Virus record (IMG/VR): IMGVR_UViG_3300043436_001336
Location: 1-34,887 of that record
Reading direction: 5' to 3' (one strand)
DNA from: a virus
Length of the DNA stretch: 34,887 bases
Below, piece after piece: positions 5,032 through 13,269 of the stretch. The notes under the pieces were generated by a model, which was given only the letters and a program-made list of their open reading frames with translations, made no database searches and was not told the origin of the DNA. The position numbers were made by a program, and so were the translations under genes. Each line of letters starts with the position of its first letter. Within the stretch, counting starts at the first letter, position 1.

Positions 5032-5517
5032 ATGGGGAAGTACAAAGATGAGTGGTTCGACGAATTCTACGGGGAGTTCCCAGAATACGACAAACCTCGC
5101 TGGCACACAGATGGAGACATTGCAGATAGCGGTGAGATTACTTTCCGACATTGGAATGAAGCCACACTCAATGACATGGTTGACGGATGGGACGCTTCAG
5201 ATTTCGATACTAGTCCCTCCCCCGAGAGAATGAGAACGTCTGCATTGACGTTTGACATCTACGATATTCAGGATGAGTTATTGTTGTTGCTGTTAAGTAA
5301 GCATGATGACTATGGTCCAAAGAATATTAGTAATGCGCCAGGCGGACCGCTTAACGGTCTTAATGTTCGCATCTATGACAAGTTGGCAAGGTTAGATAAC
5401 TTAATTAGTAATAAGAAAGAACCTAAGAACGAGTCACTACGAGACACATTCTTGGACATTGCAAACTACGCAATCATCGGATTGCTAGTCTTAGATGGGA
5501 AATGGGACAAGAAATGA
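5032..5517 (+). CDS. DUF1599 / MazG-like all-alpha protein, 161 aa
   Basis: The C-terminal half resembles the DUF1599 family (called nucleotide-modification-associated domain 1): KHDDYGPKNISNAP, then RIYDKLARLDNLI, then ESLRDTFLDIANYAIIGLLV. Spaced acidic residues in such helices bind Mg and nucleotide in the MazG/dUTPase-like NTP pyrophosphohydrolase fold. The N-terminal 70 residues are acidic and unrecognised. Likely role: control of nucleotide pools or modified nucleotides during replication. It follows the primase after two bases and overlaps the metallophosphoesterase start. Annotation pipelines often name such proteins MazG-like pyrophosphatase. Confidence 0.65.
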   Translation: MGKYKDEWFDEFYGEFPEYDKPRWHTDGDIADSGEITFRHWNEATLNDMVDGWDASDFDTSPSPERMRTSALTFDIYDIQDELLLLLLSKHDDYGPKNISNAPGGPLNGLNVRIYDKLARLDNLISNKKEPKNESLRDTFLDIANYAIIGLLVLDGKWDKK

Positions 5518-6272
5518 AAACAATTGTAGTACTATCAGACATGCAGATACCTTATCACGACCCTCGCGCAGTAAAGGCTGTTATGAATTTCGTAGCAGAC
5601 TACCAACCAGATGAGTTGTTCTGCGTTGGAGACGAGGCAGACAGCCCAGAACCATCTCGCTGGAATAAGGGCATGGCTGGTGAGTTCGAAGGAACCTTAC
5701 AAAAGGGACTAGATAAAACCACTAACATTATGGTTGGCTTCAAGGAAGCCTTAGGTGATAAGCCTTTTCATACAATGAGGAGTAATCATGGAGACAGAGT
5801 TCAAAATTATGTATCCAAGTATGCCCCAGCCCTTTCGTCACTCCGTGACTTGGAGTACAGTAAGTTGCTTCGGTATACTGAGAATGAAATTACTTATCAC
5901 AATAAGTTTTATTCATTTGCTCCAGGTTGGGTACTGGCACATGGGGACGAAGGTCGTGCCAACAAGCAACCTGGTGGTACTGCTCTTACGCTTGCTAAAC
6001 AAATTGGGGCTTCGGTTATATGTGGACACACACATAAGCAAGGGATTCAACACGAACATACAGGATTCGGCGGAAACATCAAGAATCGATTGTATGGTGT
6101 TGAAGTTGGACACCTCATGGATTTGGGACAAGCCCATTACCTTGGACAAACTGGTGCTAACTGGCAGCAAGGGTTCACTATCCTCTACCAGCGTAGAGGC
6201 AACGTGACACCTGTGAACGTTCCAATCAATGGTCGTTCATTCGTGGTTGAGGGAGAGGTCTATGAGTTCTAA
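5514..6272 (+). CDS. Calcineurin-like metallophosphoesterase
   Basis: The 252-aa product shows the metallophosphoesterase series: SDMQIPYHD (Asp9, with Gln where most members have His), GDEAD (Asp40), NHGD (Asn91-His92), LAHGDEG and a late GHTH. Two metal ions would be held by these residues. ATG 5514 forms an ATGA overlap with the previous stop; ATG 5502 in the same frame is the alternative and would add MGQE. Substrates in phages are unknown and may be DNA ends, cyclic nucleotides or RNA 2',3'-phosphates. The Asp-x-Gln variant is uncommon but also occurs in some phage members, as far as I recall. Confidence 0.75.
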   Translation: MKTIVVLSDMQIPYHDPRAVKAVMNFVADYQPDELFCVGDEADSPEPSRWNKGMAGEFEGTLQKGLDKTTNIMVGFKEALGDKPFHTMRSNHGDRVQNYVSKYAPALSSLRDLEYSKLLRYTENEITYHNKFYSFAPGWVLAHGDEGRANKQPGGTALTLAKQIGASVICGHTHKQGIQHEHTGFGGNIKNRLYGVEVGHLMDLGQAHYLGQTGANWQQGFTILYQRRGNVTPVNVPINGRSFVVEGEVYEF

Positions 6273-6942
6273 TGACACCTTTCGCTTCGATGAAGCAGCA
6301 GTACGAGATTATGAACCAATGGTACGGCAAGTATCCTCGGAGTATAGTAAAAAATATAGAATGGTTAACAAGGAAGACATAGCACAAGAACTGTGGATGT
6401 GGTTCGTAACTCACAACCGCAAGATGTCTGAATGGTTAAGCGAAGAAGAAGCAGACCGCACGAAACTTGTAGCCAAGTCTCTGCGCAATGCTGCCTATGA
6501 CTTCTGTCTAAAAGAGAAGGCTCAGTCAGAAGGATACAATCCTGATGACGTATTCTTTTACAAGAAAGAGTTCATTAAGATGATGTTGCCCGCTGTTATT
6601 GCTGACGACTGGGCACGTATCGAGAACTCGCTAAGCCTAGGTGGTAAAGCACCTAAGGCTGTAGCAGAATCCAATGACTGGATGGCTTATAGTGCTGACA
6701 TAAAGTTAGCGTTATCCAAATTGGAAGACAAGGACCGTATACTTGTGGAAGAGTTCTATGGTCACGACATGGATGGTACTACGCTTCATGAGCAAATCCT
6801 TCCAGAAAAGTCTACGGCTAGGGCTGCAATGATGCAGGCTAATCGTGCACTTAACAAGATGGTTAGAACCCTTGGAGGGTTCCCACCCTTTCACGACCCT
6901 AAAGAAGAAGCACTAGAAAAAACCAACCAGGAGGAATCATGA
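6262..6942 (+). CDS. Sigma-70-like RNA polymerase sigma factor
   Basis: From ATG 6262 (GAGGGAGAGG upstream; overlaps the previous stop by 11 bases) the product has about 226 residues. Residues 15-50, with MVNKEDIAQELWMWFVTHNR, match sigma region 2, where EDIxQExW is typical. A late segment LALSKLEDKDRILVEEFYG...ARAAMMQANRALNKM has the layout of region 4 helix-turn-helix. There is no region 1 or 3, so it is ECF-like in architecture. It is near the end of the early operon and the virion operon lies on the other strand, so it could direct late transcription. An earlier in-frame ATG 6229 lacks a ribosome binding site. Confidence 0.65.
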   Translation: MSSNDTFRFDEAAVRDYEPMVRQVSSEYSKKYRMVNKEDIAQELWMWFVTHNRKMSEWLSEEEADRTKLVAKSLRNAAYDFCLKEKAQSEGYNPDDVFFYKKEFIKMMLPAVIADDWARIENSLSLGGKAPKAVAESNDWMAYSADIKLALSKLEDKDRILVEEFYGHDMDGTTLHEQILPEKSTARAAMMQANRALNKMVRTLGGFPPFHDPKEEALEKTNQEES

Positions 6943-7139
6943 AATACACAACCAAGAAGCAACTAAAGCAAGACATCGAAGACCTTGAAAAGACATTAGC
7001 CGCTACGACTAGTTTACTTGCTGAAGTAATCTTTAATTGCGAGATGGATAAGTTCGATGCATCGGTAAAAAAGAAACCAGCCAAGAAGACTGTTGCAAAG
7101 AAAGTAGCAGTAAAGAAAAAGGCAGTTACTAAGAAATGA
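6939..7139 (+). CDS. Lys-rich histone-H1-like small protein, 66 aa
   Basis: ATG 6939 overlaps the sigma stop (ATGA) with AGGAGG just upstream. The first half (KQLKQDIEDLEKTLAATTSLLAEV) is a short coiled coil. The second half is an alanine/lysine tail (KKKPAKKTVAKKVAVKKK) like histone H1 and actinobacterial nucleoid protein tails. The likely role is DNA or RNA binding with dimerisation through the coil; this is inferred from composition alone. No specific family is recognised. Confidence 0.6.
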   Translation: MKYTTKKQLKQDIEDLEKTLAATTSLLAEVIFNCEMDKFDASVKKKPAKKTVAKKVAVKKKAVTKK

Positions 7140-7399
7140 TGGAAGTAACTCATGCACCTGCTATAGCGTATGAGCCAAAAGAAAAAACTAAAGATGAAAT
7201 TCTAGAGGAAACCGCTAAGGCGGTTAAGGATTCTTCAGACAGGCAAGTGTTCGTTGATTATCTAGAGGCCTTCAAAGAGGCCGAAAGAGAGCACATAGAA
7301 AACTTTCTGACTGAGGGTAACTTTAACCTAAGGAATGCATCCTTATGTGCTGAGGCTTACGCTGCTGCTGAGTTGCTACAGAAACTAATAATAGAATAA
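7136..7399 (+). CDS. Hypothetical helical protein, 87 aa (last early gene)
   Basis: ATG 7136 overlaps the previous stop; ATG 7139 directly follows and could be used instead. The product is acidic and mostly helical (KDEILEETAKAVKDSSD, FVDYLEAFKEAEREHIENFL), without Cys pairs or membrane segments. I do not recognise it. It is the last gene before the bidirectional terminator, whose A-run begins one base after the stop codon. Confidence 0.6.
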   Translation: MMEVTHAPAIAYEPKEKTKDEILEETAKAVKDSSDRQVFVDYLEAFKEAEREHIENFLTEGNFNLRNASLCAEAYAAAELLQKLIIE

Positions 7400-7400
7400 A

Positions 7401-7445
7401 AAAAAGACCCCCCAAGAGGAAGAGGAACCTCAAGGGGGGTTTTTT
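7401..7445. terminator. Bidirectional intrinsic terminator between convergent operons
   Basis: An A-run (7401-7405 plus flanking As), then ACCCCCC (7407-7413), an inner GAGG/CCTC helix, GGGGGGT (7434-7440) and TTTTTT. Read on either strand this is a G+C-rich hairpin followed by a U-run, so it can end both the + early operon and the - virion operon. The gap between the two converging stop codons is only 53 bases and the terminator fills it. Confidence 0.9.
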
Positions 7446-7452
7446 AATATCC

Positions 7453-7845
7453 TTAAATAGGATTGGCCTTAATCTGACGACCATCTAACACTACGGGGCT
7501 AGCGCCATCATGGTCTATGTAAAGGCCCACTGGCATTTTACCGCCAGAGATGAAGGAGTGGGCAAGGGTTACCCACACTGTCTTACCTGCCATACCAGGG
7601 TGCACTGGGTACGAGAAGTGACCAGTGTAATCAGCCTGTGCTGTATTAGGGTATCGGCAGAAGCGGAAACGAATAATGTTAGGTAGGCCGGAAGCGGGTA
7701 ACTCTACCTGAACTGTTGTTTCCCATAGGTTGCGACGGCTACGCAACGAGCCCTTCCAAGATGTCTTACCATTGATGCGAACCTTAGTTGCATCGCTTCC
7801 TGGAATGCTTTGCTTATCTTTATTTGATACTACTTTGTCAATCAT
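7453..7845 (-). CDS. Hypothetical protein after endolysin, 130 aa
   Basis: The start overlaps the endopeptidase stop (TAATG), so it is probably co-translated with it. The product is predicted mostly beta (WETTVQVELPASGLPNIIRFRFCRYP, TVWVTLAHSFISGG, PVGLYIDHDGASPVVLDGR), which looks like a small beta-sandwich. It might bind cell wall or sugar as a partner of the peptidase, which has no binding domain of its own, or it may be a virion decoration. No family is recognised. It is the promoter-distal last gene of the virion operon. Confidence 0.6.
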   Translation of the reverse strand: MIDKVVSNKDKQSIPGSDATKVRINGKTSWKGSLRSRRNLWETTVQVELPASGLPNIIRFRFCRYPNTAQADYTGHFSYPVHPGMAGKTVWVTLAHSFISGGKMPVGLYIDHDGASPVVLDGRQIKANPI

Positions 7846-8246
7846 TATGCGTCCAATGTTTTCTGTGGGTTAACTGGCTTACTTGTGCTCCAGCGAGGTC
7901 CAGTTCTTTCACCGAAGTGAAGGTGTGGGGCTGTGCTCTTACCTGAGTTACCAGAGTGCCCAAGCAACTGTCCTTTATGAACCTTCTGTCCAGGCTTAAC
8001 AAACACCTCAGAAAGGTGAGCATAGATTAAGTGGTTCTTAGTTCCAAAAGGAAAGGTCCTGCGCTGAACTATGTGCTTACCATAGTCCTTGCCCCAGTTA
8101 TTAGCAGTGATTACGCCTTTACGTGCTGCGTAAACGTACGTACCAACGGGACAGGCAAAGTCAACACCATCGTGCCAACCAGATTTCCAGATTTTCCCCT
8201 TGGCTCCGTACTCTTTTGAGATACGTGAGTTTACAACTGGATACAT
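7845..8246 (-). CDS. M23 family (LytM-like) endopeptidase, probable endolysin
   Basis: The 133-aa protein is a bare peptidase M23 domain. It shows HDGVDF (His25, Asp29 as Zn ligands), YAHLS (His77) and HLHFG (His108, His110), with the usual glycine-rich strand GQKVHKGQLLGHSGNSG before the last motif. M23 enzymes cut peptide cross-links of peptidoglycan. There is no signal peptide, so a holin is needed for release; the holin-like gene lies three bases upstream. The lack of a cell-wall-binding domain is unusual among endolysins and might be compensated by the next gene. Confidence 0.85.
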   Translation of the reverse strand: MYPVVNSRISKEYGAKGKIWKSGWHDGVDFACPVGTYVYAARKGVITANNWGKDYGKHIVQRRTFPFGTKNHLIYAHLSEVFVKPGQKVHKGQLLGHSGNSGKSTAPHLHFGERTGPRWSTSKPVNPQKTLDA

Positions 8247-8249
8247 GTA

Positions 8250-8453
8250 TTATTCCACGCTTCCGTAGCGCATGTCCATGTTGTTTAGGTAGTTGATTGC
8301 TACCGGTAGCGCTGCACCAAGTGCAACAATTACTACAGGTGCTAGGTCAAATGAAGACACATTATCTAAAACCCATACAAGTACAGCACCAAGTGCTGCC
8401 TTAAACATTCCACCTAGTGGGCTATCTGCTAACCAGATACCAAAATTTCTCAT
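8250..8453 (-). CDS. Holin-like protein with two membrane helices
   Basis: The 67-aa product has two hydrophobic segments (MFKAALGAVLVWVLDNV and APVVIVALGAALPVAINYL) joined by a short turn, and a charged end. That size and layout, directly upstream of the endopeptidase, match class II-type holins. The start overlaps the previous stop (TAATG) and AAGGAAG is placed before it. Assignment rests on topology and position; holins have no conserved sequence. Confidence 0.75.
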   Translation of the reverse strand: MRNFGIWLADSPLGGMFKAALGAVLVWVLDNVSSFDLAPVVIVALGAALPVAINYLNNMDMRYGSVE

Positions 8454-10492
8454 TACATCTTCCTTACTGTTATCGTGAGAAGACCACCAAATCCAGAGGA
8501 TTCCCTGTCGGGTGATGTCTCATTTGCGAACTCTACTTGTTCAATTACCCCGATGAATGTTTCGTTCATTCGGTAATCTGTAATAGTTACGAACTTTCCA
8601 GTCTCTTCAAGTTGTTCTAGTTTCTGCAACATTGTAAGAGCCCGGTCATCATAACCAAACCCAACGTTATACCTATCGCTTTCGAAGTCGAAGCAAGACA
8701 AAGGTATCTGAATTAATCTCTGACGGCGGACTGCCGGAATAGCCTTTACCTGCCAAGCCCTAAGGATTGGTAAGTTGATATCTGTATTTGCGTTATTAAA
8801 TGTAAACTTAAATGACATTCTTTCTTGTGACTTAGATGGAACTTCAATTAAGTTTTCAATATTAGATAGGCCGCTAGTTACTGTGGTTAATCCAGTTTCA
8901 TTAGAAGACTCATCTATTACATCAATATCAATGGTGTCATTGATTCCAGTTTCACACTTCACGTTAATAAATCTAAAGAACTTAGGTTCGATTGTTCCAA
9001 ACCTAATCTTTCCAGTTACCATCCATGATGTTGCTCTATAGGAACCCAGGGACTCAACCAGGAGTTCCCCCTTTGCGGTTGTCTGTATCTCTTGGACAAC
9101 AATGACTAGTCTATTATCAACAAGGAGAACATCTCTACCTTCGGAGTCATCATTCGATAAAGAACTTTGATATTCTAGGTCGTATGCATAGGCGAATGTT
9201 CCATCCCCAAAGTCCTGGGATAGGTCAACTCGAACTAAGCATGCGTTGCTTTTTTCGTTCTCACCAAGAACTGATGTTGAAGCAAATACGAATCTATCGT
9301 TAGCAACCAATCCAGTTATCGGGTAATCTGAATCAAATAGAACTGGACCATATGCTACGTCTCCACTGACACCAGTCTGTGCAATTCGAATACCCTTATT
9401 GGTTCCAATGATTAGGAATCCTAAGTAGTATTCAATACAGTTAATTATTTCACCTAGCGGCATCTGAGCCGACACAAACGCTCCAGGTAGGTTAGGTAGG
9501 GACGTGGCTGTCTGACCTGAGTCAGTTCCAGAGCCATCAAAACCGATTGACCAAATCTCACTACGGTTACCTGCGTATCCAGAAGCGTACAAGTGTGTAG
9601 TTCCAGAAGCAATATCGTTCCACTTCCATTCAGAACTTGAATGAACCTTTAGGTTTACACCACTAGGAAGAGCAGTTCCACCATTATTGTGATGGTCACT
9701 TGAGGTTATTGCTGTATCTAGTCGATACAACCTTCTTCCAAGGCCACTAAATACGTATCCCTTGGCATACTTTACAAAGCCCTTAGGGTCGCTATTAGTG
9801 TTTCCATAAAGAACTATGTCATTCGTAGTTCCATTAACGTTTCCTTTATGTATAGCGTCGCCACACAATGCGTAATAACTGGTTCCATCACTAGTAACGC
9901 TATAGAATGGATGGGTTGCCCCAACGTTGTGATTTGAGTTAAGTGTGTATGAAGTTACAAATGTTGTACTACCTGTAACATCTTGGTCTCCGTTTAATGT
10001 AATCTTTTTTAGGGTGCCTGCGGCATCTCCCATAATGATTGCATCTTGACCGCTACCAAGTGCTACAGTAGCACATAAATTTTGCGCAGTAGTACTACCA
10101 GTAAATGCATGAACTACTTCTTTTAGTGGCTTTGCTTCGCCTTCAGTCCACACGTCAAGGCCACGTGATGTATCAAATCTATGGCTAGTGTGTTCCTTGT
10201 CGGTACCAGGTTCGTAGAAACCAATGCCAGAACCATTATGGAAAGATGACTGCGAGCGCAACCACCATCCACTTAAAGACTGTTCGCCTGGCTCAGTTGA
10301 GTTATCAAACTGGTCCTTGCGGTACTGAGCAGTCTGACGAATGTACTGATTCTGGTTTCCAACTTTAGCAATAAATGGAAGATTATCAATTACAATGTCA
10401 TAAGCAACATCAGTTAGTTCAAATGGCTGGTTAGGAGAAGGTATCGAAACATCATAAGGTAGACCTTCTGTGATGTCGTACTCTACTGTCAT
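8453..10492 (-). CDS. Large beta-propeller-like tail protein (possible nozzle), 679 aa
   Basis: The product is beta-rich with repeated blade-like segments such as QDAIIMGDAAGTLKKITL, KGYVFSGLGRRLYRLD, THLYASGYAGNRSEIWSI and LGFLIIGTNKGIRIAQTG. These have the pattern of propeller blades reading small-to-hydrophobic strands. T7 gp12, the nozzle, has a comparable length and propeller core, so a nozzle or tail-tip role is reasonable. The last 50 residues (GKFVTITDYRMNETFIGVI) form a separate small beta domain. It is two genes after the gp11-like adaptor, which supports a tail function. The exact part is not proven. Confidence 0.55.
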   Translation of the reverse strand: MTVEYDITEGLPYDVSIPSPNQPFELTDVAYDIVIDNLPFIAKVGNQNQYIRQTAQYRKDQFDNSTEPGEQSLSGWWLRSQSSFHNGSGIGFYEPGTDKEHTSHRFDTSRGLDVWTEGEAKPLKEVVHAFTGSTTAQNLCATVALGSGQDAIIMGDAAGTLKKITLNGDQDVTGSTTFVTSYTLNSNHNVGATHPFYSVTSDGTSYYALCGDAIHKGNVNGTTNDIVLYGNTNSDPKGFVKYAKGYVFSGLGRRLYRLDTAITSSDHHNNGGTALPSGVNLKVHSSSEWKWNDIASGTTHLYASGYAGNRSEIWSIGFDGSGTDSGQTATSLPNLPGAFVSAQMPLGEIINCIEYYLGFLIIGTNKGIRIAQTGVSGDVAYGPVLFDSDYPITGLVANDRFVFASTSVLGENEKSNACLVRVDLSQDFGDGTFAYAYDLEYQSSLSNDDSEGRDVLLVDNRLVIVVQEIQTTAKGELLVESLGSYRATSWMVTGKIRFGTIEPKFFRFINVKCETGINDTIDIDVIDESSNETGLTTVTSGLSNIENLIEVPSKSQERMSFKFTFNNANTDINLPILRAWQVKAIPAVRRQRLIQIPLSCFDFESDRYNVGFGYDDRALTMLQKLEQLEETGKFVTITDYRMNETFIGVIEQVEFANETSPDRESSGFGGLLTITVRKM

Positions 10493-10493
10493 G

Positions 10494-11639
10494 TTATGCT
10501 ACCTTCATAATGAAGTTAAGTACTGTAGAAGGCTGACGGTTTTCGTGTGCTGTTCCACTACCCTGAGCCGCAATATCGTGACGGTGGTTAGTGTCTGTTC
10601 CGTAGATTCCGTGGTCGTGAGCACCTTCACCAGCAGTAGTTATTAAGTAATTTCCACCAGTAGTTTTAGCATTGATTAACCAGTTAATCTGTGTATCATT
10701 GGCAAGCGAACCTGCAATTTCAATTTGAGTATTAATATTGTGTTGATGTGACCCACCACCAGCAGTGCTATGAGCGTGAGATGCGTTTCTATCCATCCAA
10801 GATGTTTTAGCAACAGAACCGGCACCATCACCAACGTCAAGAGGGTGATTATGTGAAGGCATGTTAGTAATTGCTAGTGCTACAGTTTCAGCACCAAATT
10901 TAGCACCAATTGTACTGTACACGGTAGGCGCTGCAGCATCAGGACTATCTCCATAACCAATAGGAACGCGTCCACGCATATCTGGAATGGTTGAAATTCC
11001 AGCAGCAACTAGTGCTGGGTATGCGGAAGCGGATTGTCCTTCACACAGTACCCATCCAGTTGGAGCGGTAGCCTTTGCCCACATGGTAATAGAGCCAGCA
11101 GGAAGACTGGACCCTATTGAGGCAGCCACGAAGGCTTCTGTGGCATATGAAGTAATGGTTGCAGAGGATGCGTTAATGGTTCCAGTAAGGGTAGCACCTG
11201 TTATGGTTCCACCATTTAACAATGGAGCCGTTAACGTCTTTCCTTCAAGAGTTTGAATCTCTTTTGTACCAACAACCTTGTTATTTGACAAGGATGAATT
11301 AAGCCCATGAATTCCAAGTGACGAATCAACATGGTCTCGTGAGTCCTGAAGGTCACGACCAGTAACCATGTGACGTAATTCAACACCGTCTAGGTGAGAA
11401 GTAGGGGCATTGCCCTCATCTCCACGAACCACTGTTAACTGAACACCGTTCACACCTGTTACGGTTATGATTTCTTCTTTACCAGAAACTCCAGGCTCCA
11501 TGACCATGGTAAATGGAACAGGTGGAAGTAGGTCTGCGTTGTCAATGTTGAACTGAAGTGTATTGCTTGCAATACCACCAGATGCGCTAAGGTACTTTAC
11601 TGGTACATTGGAGCGGTAATTACGAATTGTTGAAGTCAT
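10494..11639 (-). CDS. Tail fibre with tail-collar domain, 381 aa
   Basis: The N-terminal part has a beta domain (EEIITVTGVNGVQLTVVRGD) often seen in virion attachment proteins. The middle has KTLTAPLLNGGTITGATLTG. The C-terminal 200 residues form a phage tail-collar domain: ITMWAKATAPTGWVLCEGQ, IPDMRGRVPIGYGD, a His-rich receptor region (MPSHNHP, NASHAHS, GGSHQHN, DTNHRHD) and the terminal ENRQPSTVLNFIMKVA. This is the receptor-binding type shared with microcystin-dependent proteins and T4 gp12; paired His-x-His bind metal in gp12. Two other genes in this window share the domain. Confidence 0.8.
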   Translation of the reverse strand: MTSTIRNYRSNVPVKYLSASGGIASNTLQFNIDNADLLPPVPFTMVMEPGVSGKEEIITVTGVNGVQLTVVRGDEGNAPTSHLDGVELRHMVTGRDLQDSRDHVDSSLGIHGLNSSLSNNKVVGTKEIQTLEGKTLTAPLLNGGTITGATLTGTINASSATITSYATEAFVAASIGSSLPAGSITMWAKATAPTGWVLCEGQSASAYPALVAAGISTIPDMRGRVPIGYGDSPDAAAPTVYSTIGAKFGAETVALAITNMPSHNHPLDVGDGAGSVAKTSWMDRNASHAHSTAGGGSHQHNINTQIEIAGSLANDTQINWLINAKTTGGNYLITTAGEGAHDHGIYGTDTNHRHDIAAQGSGTAHENRQPSTVLNFIMKVA

Positions 11640-11647
11640 GAGTCCTC

Positions 11648-12547
11648 TTAGTTGGTGTAGTGTACGCGGACAGGGAAGCGGTCAGATAGTTTACGAGACT
11701 CATCTGCTAGACGCTGTTGGTATAGAGCAAGTAGGTACTTTGCTGTGTTAGTTCCTGTACCGTAGGAACGACCAACAACATTGGATTGTGAATCAGATTC
11801 TGCTGAAGCAAAGGTCAAGCGACCTGGGTCAACGAATGACGCTAGGCGGTATGCTGCACCAAGAACAATTACATCCTTGGCTGATGGTGGTAAGCCAGTA
11901 GTCATTTCGAAATCATCGAAGTCAGCATTTAGTAAATCAGGCTGCATAGTGTAAGTAACCTGAACAGTTCTACCTGGCTCAACAGGTCCAAGAAGGGTGA
12001 TACTTGTAGTTGAATTGAAGGAAGATACGTTAGCCATTCCGTCTACACGCCAAGCACGGATAGGTAACCACTGCTTAGATGGTCCAATGGTCTCGTAGGA
12101 TACCGCTAGGACGGTCTCAGCGCCACTAGGAAGGGCGTAGGAGGCCTGTGCTGGCTTGTACTGGAACGTGGTGGTTGCCACGCCGTATAGGTCTGGATAG
12201 ACGCTATTGATGGTGTCGTTGATAGCGCGCTTGATGCTAATCTTAGGGAAGGTAGGAGAGATTGCTACACGCTTACCTGCGCCATGGTTGGCTGAGGTAG
12301 TGCCAGAGTATCCACGACCATAGGGTGGTATGGTAAGTGTCTTGGCTGTACGGTCAAATGACTCCACATACATTAACTCATCATCAATTTCAATGATACC
12401 AGAACTGATGTTGCTTGCATTAGCAACAGGTATAGTGGTGTCATTAGATGTAATTGGTGAAGTCAAGTGTGTCTGACGGTCCTGACGAAGGGTATAGCCA
12501 GCAAGGCTTAAAGAAACCTCATCAACTAACTGACTAAAAGTTGCCAT
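11648..12547 (-). CDS. Head-tail adaptor, T7 gp11-like (tail tubular A type)
   Basis: The 299-aa product begins ATFSQLVDEVSLSLAGYTLR and ends with helical segment KDVIVLGAAYRLASFVDPGR...KYLLALYQQRLADESRKL. This resembles the helical core of podoviral gp11/gp4-type adaptors that sit under the portal. The middle is beta-rich (EIDDELMYVESFD). Such beta modules of the form IxIDDELMxVxxxD are common in phage neck and fibre proteins. Its place between small structural genes and fibre/propeller genes fits. The fit is moderate, since gp11 of T7 is shorter (about 196 aa). Confidence 0.6.
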   Translation of the reverse strand: MATFSQLVDEVSLSLAGYTLRQDRQTHLTSPITSNDTTIPVANASNISSGIIEIDDELMYVESFDRTAKTLTIPPYGRGYSGTTSANHGAGKRVAISPTFPKISIKRAINDTINSVYPDLYGVATTTFQYKPAQASYALPSGAETVLAVSYETIGPSKQWLPIRAWRVDGMANVSSFNSTTSITLLGPVEPGRTVQVTYTMQPDLLNADFDDFEMTTGLPPSAKDVIVLGAAYRLASFVDPGRLTFASAESDSQSNVVGRSYGTGTNTAKYLLALYQQRLADESRKLSDRFPVRVHYTN

Positions 12548-12816
12548 TACGTGCTCCGCTTTCTATTCTTGTTCCCCTTGGCAATGTTCTTACTTGCGCT
12601 CATTGCGCTAAGATTAGACTTACTACCATTCTTATGGTTATTGTCCTTGTGGTCAACGTGAGTCTTCTTAGACAAAGACTTACCTGTTGCTCTTTTGTAA
12701 TCTAAACGAGCAGCATTGGTGGATGTAGTCTTGCCACCCTCTTTAATGACATAAATCTTACGGCCATCATTTTGCTTACTACCCTTGTATGGTCCGTAGA
12801 CTTTCTTTGCTGCCAT
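12547..12816 (-). CDS. Small HNH endonuclease-like protein, 89 aa
   Basis: ATG 12816 overlaps the previous stop (TAATG); an upstream in-frame ATG 12822 (MVM...) is less likely. The C-terminal half is HNH-like: THVDHKDNNHKNGSKSNL followed by SASKNIAKGN, with His53/His56, Asn residues 59-63 and Asn77 in the usual order. Short HNH proteins can act in packaging (nicking at cos or with the terminase) or as homing nucleases. It sits inside the virion operon and its overlaps suggest it is a fixed member. It is far from terL, which weakens a packaging role. Confidence 0.6.
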   Translation of the reverse strand: MAAKKVYGPYKGSKQNDGRKIYVIKEGGKTTSTNAARLDYKRATGKSLSKKTHVDHKDNNHKNGSKSNLSAMSASKNIAKGNKNRKRST

Positions 12817-13103
12817 TACCATTTAACCTTATCTGCCCAGTAGGCAGCACTTAGTCTGCCTTTAGATATATTTTTAGCGTGACGTGCTTGGAATGACCGT
12901 CTACGTGCAGCATAGGCTGCTGACTCCCCTTTTTTCTTAGGGGAGCCAGACACACCTTGCTGACCAAAACGAATGGTCTTAACCTGTTCGCCAACTTTAG
13001 CCACAACTACGTGTGACTTAGTAGGATGACTAGGTGTACGCTTTGGTTTATTGTAGGCAGAAACACCAGCACGTGCTAAACGTGGGTCCTTCTTTACTGC
13101 CAT
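12816..13103 (-). CDS. Conserved basic phage protein, 95 aa
   Basis: The product is very basic (MAVKKDPRLARAGVSAYNKP, TIRFGQQGVSGSPKKKGES, FQARHAKNISKGRLSAAYW, ADKVKW). I recall close look-alikes in many aquatic phages, often ending in AYWANKVKW, but with no assigned function. No catalytic motif is visible. It could be a nucleic-acid-binding protein packaged in the virion. TAATG overlaps join it to both neighbours. Confidence 0.65.
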   Translation of the reverse strand: MAVKKDPRLARAGVSAYNKPKRTPSHPTKSHVVVAKVGEQVKTIRFGQQGVSGSPKKKGESAAYAARRRSFQARHAKNISKGRLSAAYWADKVKW

Positions 13104-13267
13104 TAGTAAACGCCTTCACCAAATCGTTGTTCTTCTTTAACCTTTTTCCAGTTGTTCTTCATTCCAGAATCAACTCGGTACTGACGACCTAGTTCCTTGT
13201 AGAGTAAACGCTCTCCTGGGCTAATGCCCTTTTTGGTAGCACGATGCTCAACTTTTTTCTTAGCCAT
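13103..13267 (-). CDS. Hypothetical basic protein, 54 aa
   Basis: This ORF fills the gap between two larger ones: ATG at 13267, two bases after the upstream stop, and a TAA at 13103-13105 that overlaps the next ATG (TAATG). The product starts MAKKKVEHRATKKGISPGE and contains LLYKELGRQYRVDSGMKNNW. It is basic and helical. No family is recognised. The perfect fit into the overlapping gene chain is the main evidence that it is real. Confidence 0.6.
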   Translation of the reverse strand: MAKKKVEHRATKKGISPGERLLYKELGRQYRVDSGMKNNWKKVKEEQRFGEGVY

Positions 13268-13269
13268 GA

